A DNA stretch of 64,000 nucleotides from Allium sativum (Eukaryota; Streptophyta; Magnoliopsida; Asparagales; Amaryllidaceae). Positions 22,406 to 34,460 of the stretch are shown here, piece after piece (position 1 is the stretch's first letter; each line of letters opens with the position of its first letter). Below the pieces are notes generated by a model, which ran no database searches, was not told the DNA's origin, and saw only the letters and a program-made list of their open reading frames with translations. The stretch covers positions 303,791,456 to 303,855,455 of the forward strand of contig CM060922.1 in NCBI GenBank assembly GCA_030737875.1, in the 5' to 3' direction. The position numbers and the translations under genes were made by a program.

Positions 22406-23169
22406 TGGGGCGGAGTGATCATAGCAAGGATTTGGGTGATCAAAGTAGTGGATATCGTATGCTTTACGCACTTAGTGAGAGATGTGAGGATGGTTGTTGT
22501 GCTTGATTGTTTGACATCACTATGACATGCACACCCCCTTCCCCGTATCTTTACACCATATGTTAGTGTCACCTTAGAGTATTGTACATCTTGTTGTGCT
22601 AACTCTTTGGTTGCAGGTTCAGGTATGGTTATGTATACCTGTTACTGTTCTGTTTTGCTGCTTATCGCTCATACCATACTTTTGTCTGACCCAGAGTTTT
22701 ATGTCTCTTCTTATTACTCTAGGTGCTCTTAAACAAGCAGACTAGAGACAGGTTAGGTGATATGCACGAGTAGCTGTACCGGAGACAAGCAGGAGGCTTC
22801 CACGTATGATATATATAGATATATAGATATTCTCCCTGCGTTGCTGCTGGTCACTACTTTGGGCATTGGTACCGCACCTTTTTCTTTGCTTTAGAGACAG
22901 TATGTTGGAGTTGTAATAAGTTGTATTTTGAATTTCCGCTGCTATGATGATTATGATTTAGTTCTCAGCTTATACGCTGTCTCGCCTGTTTTATGTCAAG
23001 TATGTTATTATTACATTTTATTCCATGCGCTGTGACACATTCTATAGGTGCCTTGTTAGTTCAAATTTCTTTCTTTTCCTTTCTCTGATGACCGTCCTGT
23101 GCTAGTCGGGCATTGGCACAACGCACCTTCGTTGGAAATGTCGGCTGGTGCAGGGCGGGCCATCACGCT

Positions 23170-23187
23170 TGGTAAGAGCTCTAGGTT
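23170..23187 (+). promoter_or_regulatory. Primer binding site (initiator tRNA-Met type), two bases short
   Basis: TGGTAAGAGCTCTAGGTT starts two bases after the LTR. The plant Gypsy initiator-Met site begins TGGTATCAGAGC; here the TC is missing, which would weaken priming. Confidence 0.8.
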
Positions 23188-23422
23188 GCGTAGTTAACCT
23201 AGGGAAAGACATCAGGGAGAGACAGTACGTATATGAGAGCGCGTATTTGTGGTATTTTATTTTTCAAAAGATATACATACACTATTAGTATATCTAAGGA
23301 TGGAGTCGCACTGCACTGGAACCACTGAAGAGATGGTTAATCGTTTTCTCCTTACAGATTGAACGATGAGCCGACATACGAGGAGTACTGGTACATGAGC
23401 TAATAATGGGAATGCTCCTGAT

Positions 23423-24328
23423 ATGAGGATGATGTTCACTGAATTCATGAGAGAGATGCTTAGGAATGTTCAGAGGGCAACTCCTAATGCTGCAAATGGT
23501 GGTGGTGCAGCGGTGCAGGCCCCTAGGGCCGATTTCGCCAAGCTCTGTAAGGACTACACTAGTCTTGGTGGGAAGCTGTTCCACGGAACGGAATCGACTA
23601 CATAAGTTCAGGATTGGCTTGATAGTTGTGAACGCATCTTCGAGGACTTAGGGATCGATGATGCGATGAAATGGAAGCTAACATCCCGTCAGCTGCACGG
23701 ACGGGCTATGAATTGGTGGAATGCTATTAAGGCAGCTACGCCTGAGGATCAAGTTACTTGGGATCAGTTTAAGGCCCGATTCAGTGATAAGTTTATCCCA
23801 GCTGCTCAGAAATCAGAATTGTTTAGGAAGTTCTTAGAACTTAAATAGAATGGTAGGGCAATCCCGGAATATATTGCTGAGTCCGATACCTTATCGAAGT
23901 ATGGATTATCCCTTATTGACACTCCCGAGAAGAAGAATGAGAAGTTTATAACAGGCTTAGATCAGCACTTGGGGGAAAGGCTTATAAACCATATTGATGA
24001 GACTTTTGAATCGATTGTTGGGAAAGAATTGAGATCAGAGATCTTTTATCCTAAACCCAAGACTGAAGTCGCTATTGCATCTGCAGAGGGGCCAAAGCCG
24101 CAAGCAAGTAGTGGGGGCAAGAATAATTCTCAGAATAAAAGGAAGCAGAATCAGACTAAGGATGGTCAGAAAAAGAGCAAGAAAGATGCTGAGTGCTTTA
24201 GCTATGGCAAGAAGGGCCACTATGCTAAAAAATATCAAGCAAAGCCAGCAGATAGGAAGTGCTTCAACTGCGGCCAAGTGGGACATCACAAGGATAAATG
24301 TCCACAACCCCCAAAGAGAAGCAGATAG
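23423..24328 (+). pseudogene. Tekay-type gag remnant with zinc knuckles
   Basis: Open pieces at 23423-23605, 23666-23848 and 23969-24328, separated by in-frame stops (for example the TAG at 23846), cover gag. The middle piece has a WKLTSRQLHGRAMNWWNAIK segment, the core of the retrotransposon gag domain. The end carries two CCHC-type knuckles. The second, CFNCGQVGHHKDKC, is intact; the first, CFSYGKKGHYAKKY, has lost two of its cysteines. It would form the virus-like particle core in an intact element. Confidence 0.9.
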
Positions 24329-25047
24329 TGAAAGAATATGCTATTAATGTTATTCCTTCTTTGTTGAATGCCCTAACTACGGCGGAGAAAGGAAAGAATG
24401 TCGTCATTCAAGGTATGCTTTCTGTTTATGATGTTCCTGTTCGAGTACTGTTCGATACTGGGGCTTCTTGTTCCTTCATATCTAGTGACCTGGTAGATAG
24501 GTTGGGATTGCAGCCCGAGATAGTCGACATACCTTTAGTTGTGATGAACCCGATTGGTGGTTCGGCTAGCCTTCATATGATTTGCTGTAATGTGGTCTTA
24601 TCGAGCCATGGATGTATGTTTGCTTGTGATTGCTTTGTTTTGGGCTTTACTGGGTTTGGCATTATTTTGGGAGTCGATTGGCTCCAAAGGTACGGCGTGG
24701 TGGTAGACTGTGAGGGCTTTTTGGTGATAGTTAGAGCGGATGATAGGCGGAGGGTATTGTTTGGTGGTCTGCCTAGTGATGGGATAATGGCTAGTTTTCT
24801 AAATTACCTCACCATCCCGCATGATGAGTTGTCAGATGTGCCCGTGGCTGGCCAGCATCAGGACGTCTTCGAGGAAGTGACCGGACTTCCACCACATCAA
24901 GAGATTGAGTTTCGTATTGATTTAGTGAAAGATGCCAGACCTATAGTGATGCCTCTTCGTCGTATGGCACCAAGGGAGCAGAGAGAGCTCGGGGGTGCAA
25001 GTAAGCGATCTTTTGAAGAAGGGATTTATCAGAAGAAGTGTCTCTGA
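24298..25047 (+). pseudogene. Aspartic protease and start of reverse transcriptase (Tekay element)
   Basis: VRVLFDTGASCSFIS (about 24439-24483) is the aspartic protease active site with an intact DTGA. The frame continues through a FGIILGVDWLQRYG flap/dimer segment to the polymerase linker ([24 protein letters not shown]). It then shifts frame at about 25000, so protease and polymerase are no longer in one frame. The frame overlaps the end of gag by 31 bases in a different phase. Confidence 0.92.
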
Positions 25048-26416
25048 GTGGGTTGCAATAGTTGTATTTGCTACCAAGGCAGATGGTTCCCTTCGTTTAT
25101 GTGTGGATTATCGCGAGTTGAATAAAGTGACTAGGAAGAACAAGTATCCTCTTCCGTGGATAGATGATTTGTTTGATAAACTTGAGGGAGCAAGAGTATT
25201 CTCCCAATTGGACCTCACGACAGGATTTTATCAGCTCCGAGTAGCAGCTGAGAGTATTCCTAAAACGGCCTTTCGGATGCCATCTAGATTCTGTGAGTGG
25301 TTGGTCATGCCATCCGGGTTGACCAATGCCACAGCATATTTTGTGGATCTTATAAATAGGGTATTCGGGGATCAATTGAATAAGTTTGTTCTTGTGTTCG
25401 TAGACGATATCTTGGTTTACTCGAGAACAAAGGAAGAACACAAAGAACATTTGAGGATAGTGATGAAGGTGTTGAGAAAACACCAATTGAAGACGAAATT
25501 TTCTAAGTGTCACTTCTGGAGGAGAGAAGTGAGATTCTTGGGCCATGTTGTTTCAAAGAATGGGATTGCCGTGGATCCTGTGAAGGTGGCTACGGTACAA
25601 GATTGGTCTACGCCCAAGAATGCAACAGACGTAAGAAGTTTCTTGGGATTAGCTGGATATTATCGGAAGTTTATCCAAGACTTCTCCAAGATAGCGGCAC
25701 CGTTAACTCAGTTGACCAAGAAGAATCAAGCTTTCATTTGGGACGGTAGGTGTGAAAATGCATTCAAGAGTCTAAAGGAAAAGTTGACGTGTGCGCCAGT
25801 GTTAGTCATTCCTAAAGGGAATGAAGAGACGATGGTATACGCAGATGCCTGTGGTATCAGACTAGGTGCTATATTGATGCAAGGAGGTAGGGTTGTAGCT
25901 TATGCAAGTCGGCAACTGAAACCGCATGAGAAAAGATACCCTACCCACAATTTGGAATTAGCAGCGATCGTGTTTGCATTGAAGATGTGGAGACATTATC
26001 TCTTGGGAGAAAGATTCGAGTTGTTTACCGATCATAAATTGTTAAAGTATCTCTTCTCTCAGAAGGATCTAAATCTTCGATAGCAAAAATGGTTAGAATT
26101 CTTGGCTTCCTATGATTTTGATATCGCATATACACCAGGAAAGGGCAATCCGGTAGCTGATGCATCGAGTAGAAGACATGCCAGTTTAGGGGCTATGTTT
26201 CTTGAGTGGAAGCAACTGGAGTATATTGTAGGGTACGATTTAAAACCAAAGTGCAAATTGGATCCAGAGATGCTAGTAAGTTTGACAATCAGACCCACTT
26301 TGATTGAGCGGGTTGGTTCCAGTCAAAGGGACGATCCTAACCTATTGGAAATCATCTCCAAGTTAGAGATGGGTGTCGACGAGGAGATGAACAAGTATGG
26401 GCTTGATCGAGATTGA
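24995..26416 (+). pseudogene. Reverse transcriptase and RNase H (Tekay element)
   Basis: The main frame 24995-26083 shows the polymerase in order: [29 protein letters not shown] with the first catalytic Asp, FVDDILVYS (about 25399-25425) with the Asp pair, and a [11 protein letters not shown] segment. RNase H follows: VYADAC, the Glu in [11 protein letters not shown] and [13 protein letters not shown] at 26081-26083 interrupts the frame. The continuation 26102-26416 includes YTPGKGNPVADASSRR, the end of RNase H. The usual FGLTNAPA block reads [10 protein letters not shown], a departure from the family. Confidence 0.94.
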
Positions 26417-26437
26417 TGGCTCAGAAAGAATGGGAGA

Positions 26438-27742
26438 ATGGTTGTACCTAATGTCAATGGATTGAGAGATGAAGTTCTTAGAGAATGTCATCACGCAAAA
26501 CTAACCATACATCCTGGTGGTAACAAAATGTATCGAGACATGAAGCAGACCTACTACTGGGAAGGAATGAAAAGAGACGTTGGAAAGTTTATATCCAAAT
26601 GCATAAATTGCCAGCTAGTTAAAGCTGAGCAAAAGAAGCCTAGTGGTTCGTTGCAACCATTAGAAATCCCCGAATGGAAATGGGAACAAGTCTCAGTGGA
26701 TTTCATTGATGGGTTACCAAGGACTAAATTGGTTCATGATAGCACTTGGGTGATTGTGGACCGATTGACCAAGAGTGTGAAGTTTATACCTGTCAAGTCG
26801 AATAGAACTACCGCTAAGTTAGTGGAACTGTATATGAAGTGGATAGTGAGATTTCATGGAGTACCCAAAGGCATTGTAAGTGAACGAGATCCATTGTTTA
26901 CTAATGGATTTTGGAAGAGCTTACAAGAGGCTTTAGGATAAGAATTACGTCTCAGTACCGCGTATCATCTTCAAACTGATGGTCAGACAGAGAGGATGTA
27001 TCGTATTTTAGAAGATCTCTTGAGAGCTTGTATATTGGATTTTGGTGGGCCATGGGATGACCATTTGCATCTAGTAGAGTTTGCATATAACAGTTATCAA
27101 TCTAGTATTGGTATGGCTCCATTTGAATCTTTGTACGGAAAACCGTGCAACTCACCATCATGTTGGTTAGAAACTGGTGAGAAGTTTGTGCTTGGGCTAG
27201 ATGTGATAAGAGAAACTTCAGACAATATTAAGGTTATCCAACAGCGAACAAAGGCTGCTCAGGATACGCAGAAGAGTTATGCTGATAAGAGGAGAAGGGA
27301 TTTAAAAATTTCCATTGATGACTTGGTGTTTATCAAGATTTCTCTGTTAAAGAGCATGATTCGATTTTTTAGGAAAGGCAAGTTAGCACCAAGATTTATC
27401 GGTCCATTCCCAGTTCTCGAGCAAGTTAGGAATTTGGCATATAAAGTTGAGTTGTCGGACAAGATGGCGGGAGTTTATAACATATTTAATGTTTCCCAGT
27501 TAAGGAAATTCGTGCACGACCCCGATTTGGCTATTTCACCGGATCAGTTGGATGATATCGAAGTAGAACCCGAGGTGGTTGGGAACCACAAGCCGATTCG
27601 TATTATCGAGCACGATACAAAGAAACTTTGAAGGAAAGCGGTGAATCTAGTCAAGGTTCAGTGGGGCGGTGATGAGAATGACTGTACTTGGGAGACAGAG
27701 GAAAGCATTAAGGAGACGTATCCAGAACTCTTTGCCTGGTAA
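26438..27742 (+). pseudogene. Integrase with chromodomain-like tail (Tekay element), catalytic Asp changed
   Basis: Open pieces at 26438-26941 and 26996-27631, with a continuation to a TAA at 27740-27742. The HHCC zinc motif is visible (HHAKLTIHPGG and CINCQ). In the core VSVDFIDGLP has the first Asp, and the second block reads IVSERDPLFTNGFW with Glu where the family has Asp. The Glu in DGQTERMYRILED is kept, though a stop at 26939-26941 precedes it. After a TGA at 27629-27631 the sequence continues LVKVQWGGDENDCTWETEES, a chromodomain of the Tekay type. That domain would target insertion to chromatin in an active element. Confidence 0.93.
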
Positions 27743-27887
27743 GGTTTCCATTTCGATTTAGTCTTTCTGCATGCTAGGATAGGTTTGTTTTGTTTGTTTT
27801 GTACATTTGACTACGAGATATGGCTGGTAGGCATGCAGAACCCATTGGTTGTTTCTTAGTTGAGGAATTTCGGTGGTGAAATTTCTT

Positions 27888-27899
27888 AAGGGGGGAGAG
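27888..27899 (+). promoter_or_regulatory. Polypurine tract of the Tekay-type element
   Basis: AAGGGGGGAGAG lies directly before the 3' LTR start TGTAACG. Confidence 0.9.
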
Positions 27900-30390
27900 T
27901 GTAACGACCCGCATTCTACATATCGAAGGATCATAGAATATTTATTTCTTTTTCATATGAGGTCGTATAGTCGTGTAACTTTGGGGAACGACTACTGGGT
28001 TCATTTCCCATGTTCACGATTTTTGCCAATTTTTAAATGACCATTTTGCCCCTAGCTGATCTTGTTTCGGCCATAACTTTTGATTGCTAAGGAGTTTTGA
28101 CCTGAAACCACTCCCATTGGATTCAGATGATGGTTTACATTTCCGTAGAGTGGTCACACTAGCCAAACGGACTCACAGTTTGGGAGATATGGCGGAAACA
28201 AGTTTTAGAAGGTGAAAAACTACTCAAGTGGGCTAATTAGGGTAATTAGCAAATGGGTCCATAACCCATTTCGGGATTAGGGTTATGGGGAGGCTGAAAT
28301 GAGTTAGGTTTTCATTCTATTTCAGCTTTCTAGCCGCCATTCACCTTTTAGAAACCCTAGCAATGGCCTCCACCTTCTAATTTCATCCCAAATCGCTCTC
28401 TAATCAAGGATTAAGCTAATTAGCATCAAATCAAAGAAAATCAACATCAAATTAAGGCAAAGGCTGCTATGTGCATTGGAATTCGTGCCATTTAAAGAAT
28501 CATTTCAGATCTGAGTTTATATTTTGGCTAAGGTGAGTGATTTGCATTGTTTTTCACTAATTACGGCTAATTACGGGTGATTAGTGATAATTAATGAAAT
28601 TATGACTCAGAAAAATCTGGAAAAATTTGTAAAATTCTAAAATACTATTTTAGGGCTCTGATTAAAATTTGGGTTAATTTGGACTTGTTTTACTAATCGT
28701 ATGGTCAAATCATGATTAAGGAGATTAAGGGGAAAACATGGGTTTTGGGTACGTTTGATCCTTATTAGCATGTTAAATTTGTTGTTTTAGTGTTTGTGGT
28801 TGATTATACATGTTTCTATGACTGTTTGGAATGTTTTATGATTGTTTAGCAAAGTTAGAATGGTCGAAAACGCCGTCATATGGCGTAAAACAGTCGCTGG
28901 AAAAGTTGCAGAATATTGTGCAGGAACCGGATCGGATCGCCCCTTCCGAACCAACCCGTTCGTGACCCCCGAAACGATCGTGACCACCCATCATGAGCCA
29001 CTCCAGTACCGAACTGCTCCTGCTCAAGCACCATGAACCGATCCGATGAAGGGCGAGTACCACGAACCGATGAGTGTCACGAACCAGCGAGCACCAGAGT
29101 ACCACGACCCGAACCGCTGGAGGAAGGACACCACGACCCGAACCGATGGAGGAAGGACACCACGACCCGAACCGATCTGGAGAGAGTGCTACAAACCAAA
29201 CCGATTGATGGCTACGAAACAGAGCTGCTCACGAACCAATGGGGGACCCGAGCCTAGATGATGATCACGAACTGAATGGAGACCGATCCGGAGGAGACCA
29301 AAAACCCGAGATGCAAAGGTAGTCCAAATAGGAAGTAGAAATCAGGATCCAGTTGGGAGCCAATGAGTTAACTTCATGAATTGGGCTTTGCTGCGGGACG
29401 TGTGCTAAGGGGTTACTGACGTCCATAACTTTGATTCACCACCAAAACGAATGTTAGGCTACGGATCAGTGCAGTGGGGTAGTTACTACTCCATGGGGCA
29501 GAGTGATCGTAGCATGGCTATGAGCCAGTGCAGTGAAGTCGTCATGACTTCATGGGCAGAGTGGACATAGCAAGGACTAGTGGCTATGGATCAGTGCAGT
29601 GGAGTCACTATGACTCCATGGGGCGGAGTGATCATAGCAAGGATTTGGGTGATCAAAGCAATGGATATCGTATGCTTTACGCATTGAGTGAGAGATGTGA
29701 GGATGGTTGTTATGCTTGATTGTTTGACATCACTATGACATGCACACCCCCTTCCCCATTTCTTTACACCATATGTTAGTGTCACCTTAGAGTATTGTAC
29801 ATCCTGTTGTGCTAACTCTTTGGTTGCAGGTCCAGGTTCAGGTATGGTTATGTATACCTGTTATTGTTCTGTTTTGCTGCTTATCGCTCATACCAGAATT
29901 TTATCTGACCTAGAGTGTTATGTCTCTTCTTATTACTCTGGGTGCTCTTAAACGAGCAGACTAGAGACAAGTTAGGTGGTATGCACGAGTAGCTGTACCG
30001 GAGATGAGCAGGTGGCTTCCACGTATGATATATATATATATATATATATATATTCTCCCTGTGTTGTTGCTGGTCAGTACTTTGGGCGTTGGAAGTGCAC
30101 TTTTTTCTTTGCTTTAGGGACAGTATGTTGGAGTTGTAATAAGCTGTATTTTGAATTTCCGCTGCTATGATGATTATGGTTTAGTTTTCAACTTATGCAC
30201 CATCTAGCCTGTTTTATGTCAAGTATGTTATTATTATATTTTATTCCATGCGCTGTGAGACATTCTACATGTTCCTTGTTAGTTCAAATTTCTTTCTTTT
30301 CCTTTCTCTGACGATTGTCTCGTGCAAATCGGGAATTGGCACAGCGCACCTTCATTGGAAATGTCGGCTGGTGCGGGGTGGGCCATCACA
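27900..30390 (+). repeat. 3' LTR of the Tekay-type element
   Basis: Direct repeat of 20707-23167, beginning TGTAACGACCCGCATTC and ending GGCCATCACA, followed by TSD TTCAC. It contains the 29-base minisatellite (29102 onward), the three hairpins (from 29475, 29534 and 29600) and a (TA)n run at 30027-30053 that is only a short imperfect run in the 5' LTR. Confidence 0.95.
29475..29618 (+). repeat. Three hairpin-forming units in 3' LTR
   Basis: The same three palindromes as in the 5' LTR occur at 29475-29493, 29534-29552 and 29600-29618, here at even spacing of about 59 and 66 bases. The 5' LTR has lost about 17 bases between units one and two. Confidence 0.9.
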
Positions 30391-30394
30391 TTCA

Positions 30395-30396
<2 letters not shown>

Positions 30397-30447
<51 letters not shown>
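30397..30447. repeat. (TA)n microsatellite at Tekay insertion border
   Basis: A run of TA dinucleotides starts two bases after the 3' TSD of the Tekay-type element. Confidence 0.95.
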
Positions 30448-30450
<3 letters not shown>

Positions 30451-33400
30451 AGTTATAATCAAAAAAATATTCCAGAATAGGAATTGGGTTTCAAATGGAT
30501 TTGAAATGGAAACTTGTTTCAAATTATAAACAATAAGTTAAATTTAGAAACGACGTTTATAAATTAAGTGAGATAATTATCACTGGACAATTTGACATTA
30601 TAAATTCAAAGATGAATTTAAAAGTGAATTGTGAAGTGTTTTGAAACAGAATGATTGATTATATTCCATAATTTGGAATATAAACTGAATTGAGAAAAAT
30701 CCAACAGATTTACCATTGAAATTCGATTATATTGATTTTTATAAATAATTTATTTACAAAACAAATTGGAATTTAATGTAGAAGGTTGAAGTATAAATAA
30801 ATTTATAACTGAGTTACGAAATAATCGACGATTAGGAATAATCAAAATATTTAGTTAGATTTGGTAAACGAGATTAATTTATATTTAATATCTGAGAAAT
30901 GGATTTGGAATTTATATAATAAATGAAGTTAACAGTTATATTTAAGTATAATTAAAACGAGCTCGTCGTAGCACGGTAGTTTGTATTCAATTGAGTATAT
31001 AGAACTCAATTTAAGTCGGAATTCTTTGAAACAAAGAATCATCAGGACCGATTGAATAATAGTTTTATAATGAAAAAGAAAAATATGGATTTCACCGTAT
31101 AGATTTTGAGTTATCTCAAAATCAAATTTCCAAAACATTTTATTAATCATTTTCTAATGAAGCGCTATAATCGTTTTCTAATGAAGCGCTATAATCGTTT
31201 TAAACCATAACATTTTATTAAATAAAATAGAATGATTTTGAATAAATAAAAGTCAGATTTCAATTAGCAAAGATCCAAAATTGAGCTATGTAATGAATAT
31301 GAACCCATGACGATTAAATGGATTGATTTTTGAGATAAAAATCAAATTTTTAAATAGATAATGGATGTAGCTAATTAAAATGGAATTTAATTAGTTAATT
31401 TTGGTTACATAACCTAGTTAAGAAAAATATAGTTGTGAATTACAATTCAAAACTTGAATATAAACATTTGGAATAAAATATGGAAATAGGGTTTGACTTG
31501 TTTAATAGTCAATAATAAGGCGTTTGAATATGATTGATTCCAATTATAGGTAATATGGGCGAATAAGCCAACATGTGAATAAATTAGCAAATTGAATATA
31601 GTGAGATTCAAATATTGGATTTGTGAATTCATATTCGAAATCGAATATGAAACTTGAATAAAAAATGGAATTCAATTGGTTACAAGCAAATAAAAATTTT
31701 ATGCGAATGTGATATGTTAAAATAAAAGTGAAATAGGCAAAAGAGCTAATTAATAAATAAATTAGAGAATTGAGTTAAAATGACTGGATTGAGTTGGAAT
31801 AAATTTGGACTGGACGTATATTTCTTAAATATGTATGGAACGAAGTGTATGAAGATTATAACTCGAGTGCCCGACAAAAAGGTACATGTTTAAATTCCAT
31901 GTGAGTTTTTATGCGCCGAATCGGCAAGCCGCTTGGCTTTTTGATTTTCTTTTTGAATGGAGAGGGCCTAGAGGGGCGAGTTGGAGTTTGAGCTATTGAC
32001 CGGTACAAAGGAGGTGCTGGCGAAATTTTCTGCAAATTTAAGGAGTTAGAATATTTTTAAGAAAAAATGATAACTAGAAATCAATATATCGTTATATATA
32101 GAATTCTTTAAGAAAACGAACTTAAAATAGAACATTATAAACAAAAAGGAAACCTATAAATTGAATCTGGTAAATATAGAAAGGGAAACATATACACATT
32201 TTAAAAATGAATAATTGGTTGTTGATTATTCGAGGTAAGTGGTCTTGTCTGTTTTGAAGTTAAGGCGTTTTCGGTCAAGGTCTGAGAGGTAATTATCCCA
32301 ACTTGATTGATTTCATTATTAACCTATAAATAGCAAGATTCAGTCTCGAAGATCAATGTTTGGATAACATTTAGTTAAATGCAGTATTTTGGGTTGTTGT
32401 AACAATGTTTTATACAACATTCGTTTTAACCCAAGTAAGTGGAATTTTGGAAATATAAAGAGAAAATATTTCCTAAGTCTAAAAATGAGTGATCGTGAAA
32501 GGGAGAAGTAACTGGAATGTTTTCCAATTATAAATAGAATATATTTTCTAAGTATAGAAAATTAAAGAAGGCGATATATGAAAATGTTTTCCAAATAGTG
32601 TAAGAGGCCAAGATGATTGTTGAAAATAGTGGGTTAACAAATATCGGTAAGGAAATGGAGAAGAGATTAAATTAATGAAATATTAATCAAGGGGCCCGGT
32701 GATTGTATAATGCTTTGGATGAATGTTTGTTTTTCTTCGATAGTTAAATAACTGACTATCGAAGTATTTGCCAGTATCGTTGTCAATATGGAGAGACTGG
32801 TTGGATTATTATCCGAGAACCACTCCGTATTGCCAGTAGCATTGCGAATCAGATTATATGAAGACAATCGAAGATGGAGTAAAATGCAAGGTCTTTTTCT
32901 GTTAATCGTATGTAGAAATTGCCTAAGATGGATTAATGGAAATTGTGCCTTCGGTTTCATTCAGTCCCAGAACGAACGTGTATGAACGAATGTCCAACAG
33001 AGGATTTTCAAAGATCGCATATATTGGTCTGTATAAATATGCATCTAGTGGCGGAGAATTTATCCTCTTAGCACAATATCTAAAATATCTTTGTGCAAAT
33101 CAATTAGTGATTAACGGATCTAATAATATGGCACTCAAAGTGATTGTGCTATCAATGAAAGGTAAGTAATCGTCACCTCAAGCCTCGCAACTGAGAAATG
33201 GTATTAAATCGGGTAAGTCGCATGGCTAAGTGGATCGCACCCAAGTAGGGTGTATTATCACCTAATCTAGAGAAATTCCATTTTCTTCTTAAATCTTTCG
33301 ATGATGTCCTTTTTGGGAAACGGTTGCTGATCCCAGCCGTTGGTCATAATATATTCGGTACTCTTAAGCGAAGTGAGGTGTCAGTCATGTTTAACATGGG

Positions 33401-33754
33401 TTGCAAGTTGTTCTTGTTGAACCCAGTGTATTCCTCTTTAGATATACACTGTCGGAAGGTAGTCCCATACCTTGCTAGTTGGAGTCCATTCTCCAATAAG
33501 AGCCTGCAGTTTTGATTGTATACTATGTATGTGGAGCGTGAGATGCAAACATTCTACTGGATTATTATTTATTGGTTTCAGACACTATAATAATATTAGA
33601 AAAATATTGATTTCAAAGAATGTTTTGGGCTATCGTAAGGTGAAAACCATCTGTGTTTATGTGTGGAGCAATCTTACGATTATCCTTTCTTTTAAAAGGA
33701 TTTTTAGAAGTTATACCAAGTGGTTGGAGTTTACTCATATTAGTCCCATGACTG

Positions 33755-33788
33755 ACCCAGAGTTTAGTTTTACCCTAAACTCTTGGGT
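33755..33788 (+). repeat. Conserved LTR palindrome in long solo LTR
   Basis: ACCCAGAGTTTAG (33755-33767) faces CTAAACTCTTGGGT (33775-33788), a 13-base stem with one bulged T. Counterparts exist in the LTRs near 48442-48477, 55030-55064 and 22689-22727. Confidence 0.8.
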
Positions 33789-34189
33789 GCCCAAATTTGT
33801 ACGGGCAGTCAAGTAGTTCAGGTATTTTCAAATATCCTTGGAGGAGCTTGGAGCAGGAGGCTTCAATATTAGAAATTTATAGAGTTTATTCTGATATGTT
33901 GTATAGGTGATGAACGAATGTTGTACTCTGATAATGTTATGTATATACAGTCAAATTTGTATTTCAAAACCAATTATATATTATATTTATTCCGTTGCGA
34001 TGTGAAATTCTGTGTTATTGTTCAATTTTGTCTCCTATCTATTTTCGTCTATTCTAATTTTCTTTCTTTCTATTTCTCATCCTCCAACTTCTTTCTATTA
34101 ATGATCCAGTGATTTCTGTCGTTTGGTTAGACGATATGGTATTTGTATCCATAATGAAGATCGGGAAAATGTCATGCCATTACAGCAAT

Positions 34190-34455
34190 AGACATTCAAA
34201 TAAATGTCATTTACATCAGCCCCATTTAATTTCATTAATTTTATTTACTGTAACTCTCATTTATTATACTAATGATATTTATTTTATTAGTCCTTACACA
34301 CACACACATAGCATATGCGTGTTTATTATATTAATTAGCCTAAATTGGAGTTATAATATTTACTTCCTATTTATTTTATTTGGAACCTTTTGATATTTAT
34401 TGTTATATTTATTTCGCCATAAAATTCATGGTTACAATCTTAATTCTCATTTAAG
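34190..34455. other. AT-rich stretch without gene
   Basis: Target DNA between two LTR insertions. It includes a short (AC)n run at about 34297-34306. Nothing coding was found. Confidence 0.5.
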
Positions 34456-34460
34456 TTAGT

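Larger units (their letters stand above)
20707..23167 (+). repeat. 5' LTR of the Tekay-type element
   Basis: Starts TGTAACGACCCGTATTC and ends GGGCCATCACG (the final A of CA has become G). It is about 30 bases shorter than the 3' LTR. One visible cause is a deletion of roughly 17 bases between the first two hairpin units (about 22305-22312). Confidence 0.95.
20707..30390 (+). mobile_element. Tekay/Del-type (chromovirus) Gypsy retrotransposon, complete but inactive
   Basis: LTRs at 20707-23167 and 27900-30390 are flanked by the TSD TTCAC (20702-20706 and 30391-30395). Internal order is an initiator-Met-type primer site, gag with zinc knuckles, protease, reverse transcriptase, RNase H, integrase and a chromodomain-like C-terminus. 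That order and the chromodomain identify a chromovirus, and the LTR length and primer site fit Tekay/Del. Several stops and frameshifts interrupt gag and pol. Over the first 150 bases the LTRs agree at a little over nine in ten positions. The element sits inside the older solo LTR at 18010-34184. Confidence 0.96.
18010..34184 (+). mobile_element. Very long solo LTR (about 6.49 kb) interrupted by a Tekay-type element
   Basis: It starts TGTAACGACCCGG at 18010 and ends GCCATTACA at 34184, flanked on both sides by GCAAT (18005-18009 and 34185-34189). Removing the nested element and its duplicated TSD (20707-30395) leaves 6486 bases. No primer binding site, polypurine tract or coding domain was found inside, so it reads as a solo LTR left by recombination between two LTRs. 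The right end carries the LTR palindrome (33755-33788) and words shared with the long LTRs at 45-55 kb. It has a TATATATA stretch near 18617-18624 that could be a promoter. It belongs to the chromovirus-like LTR group by its TGTAACGACCCGG start. Confidence 0.85.
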
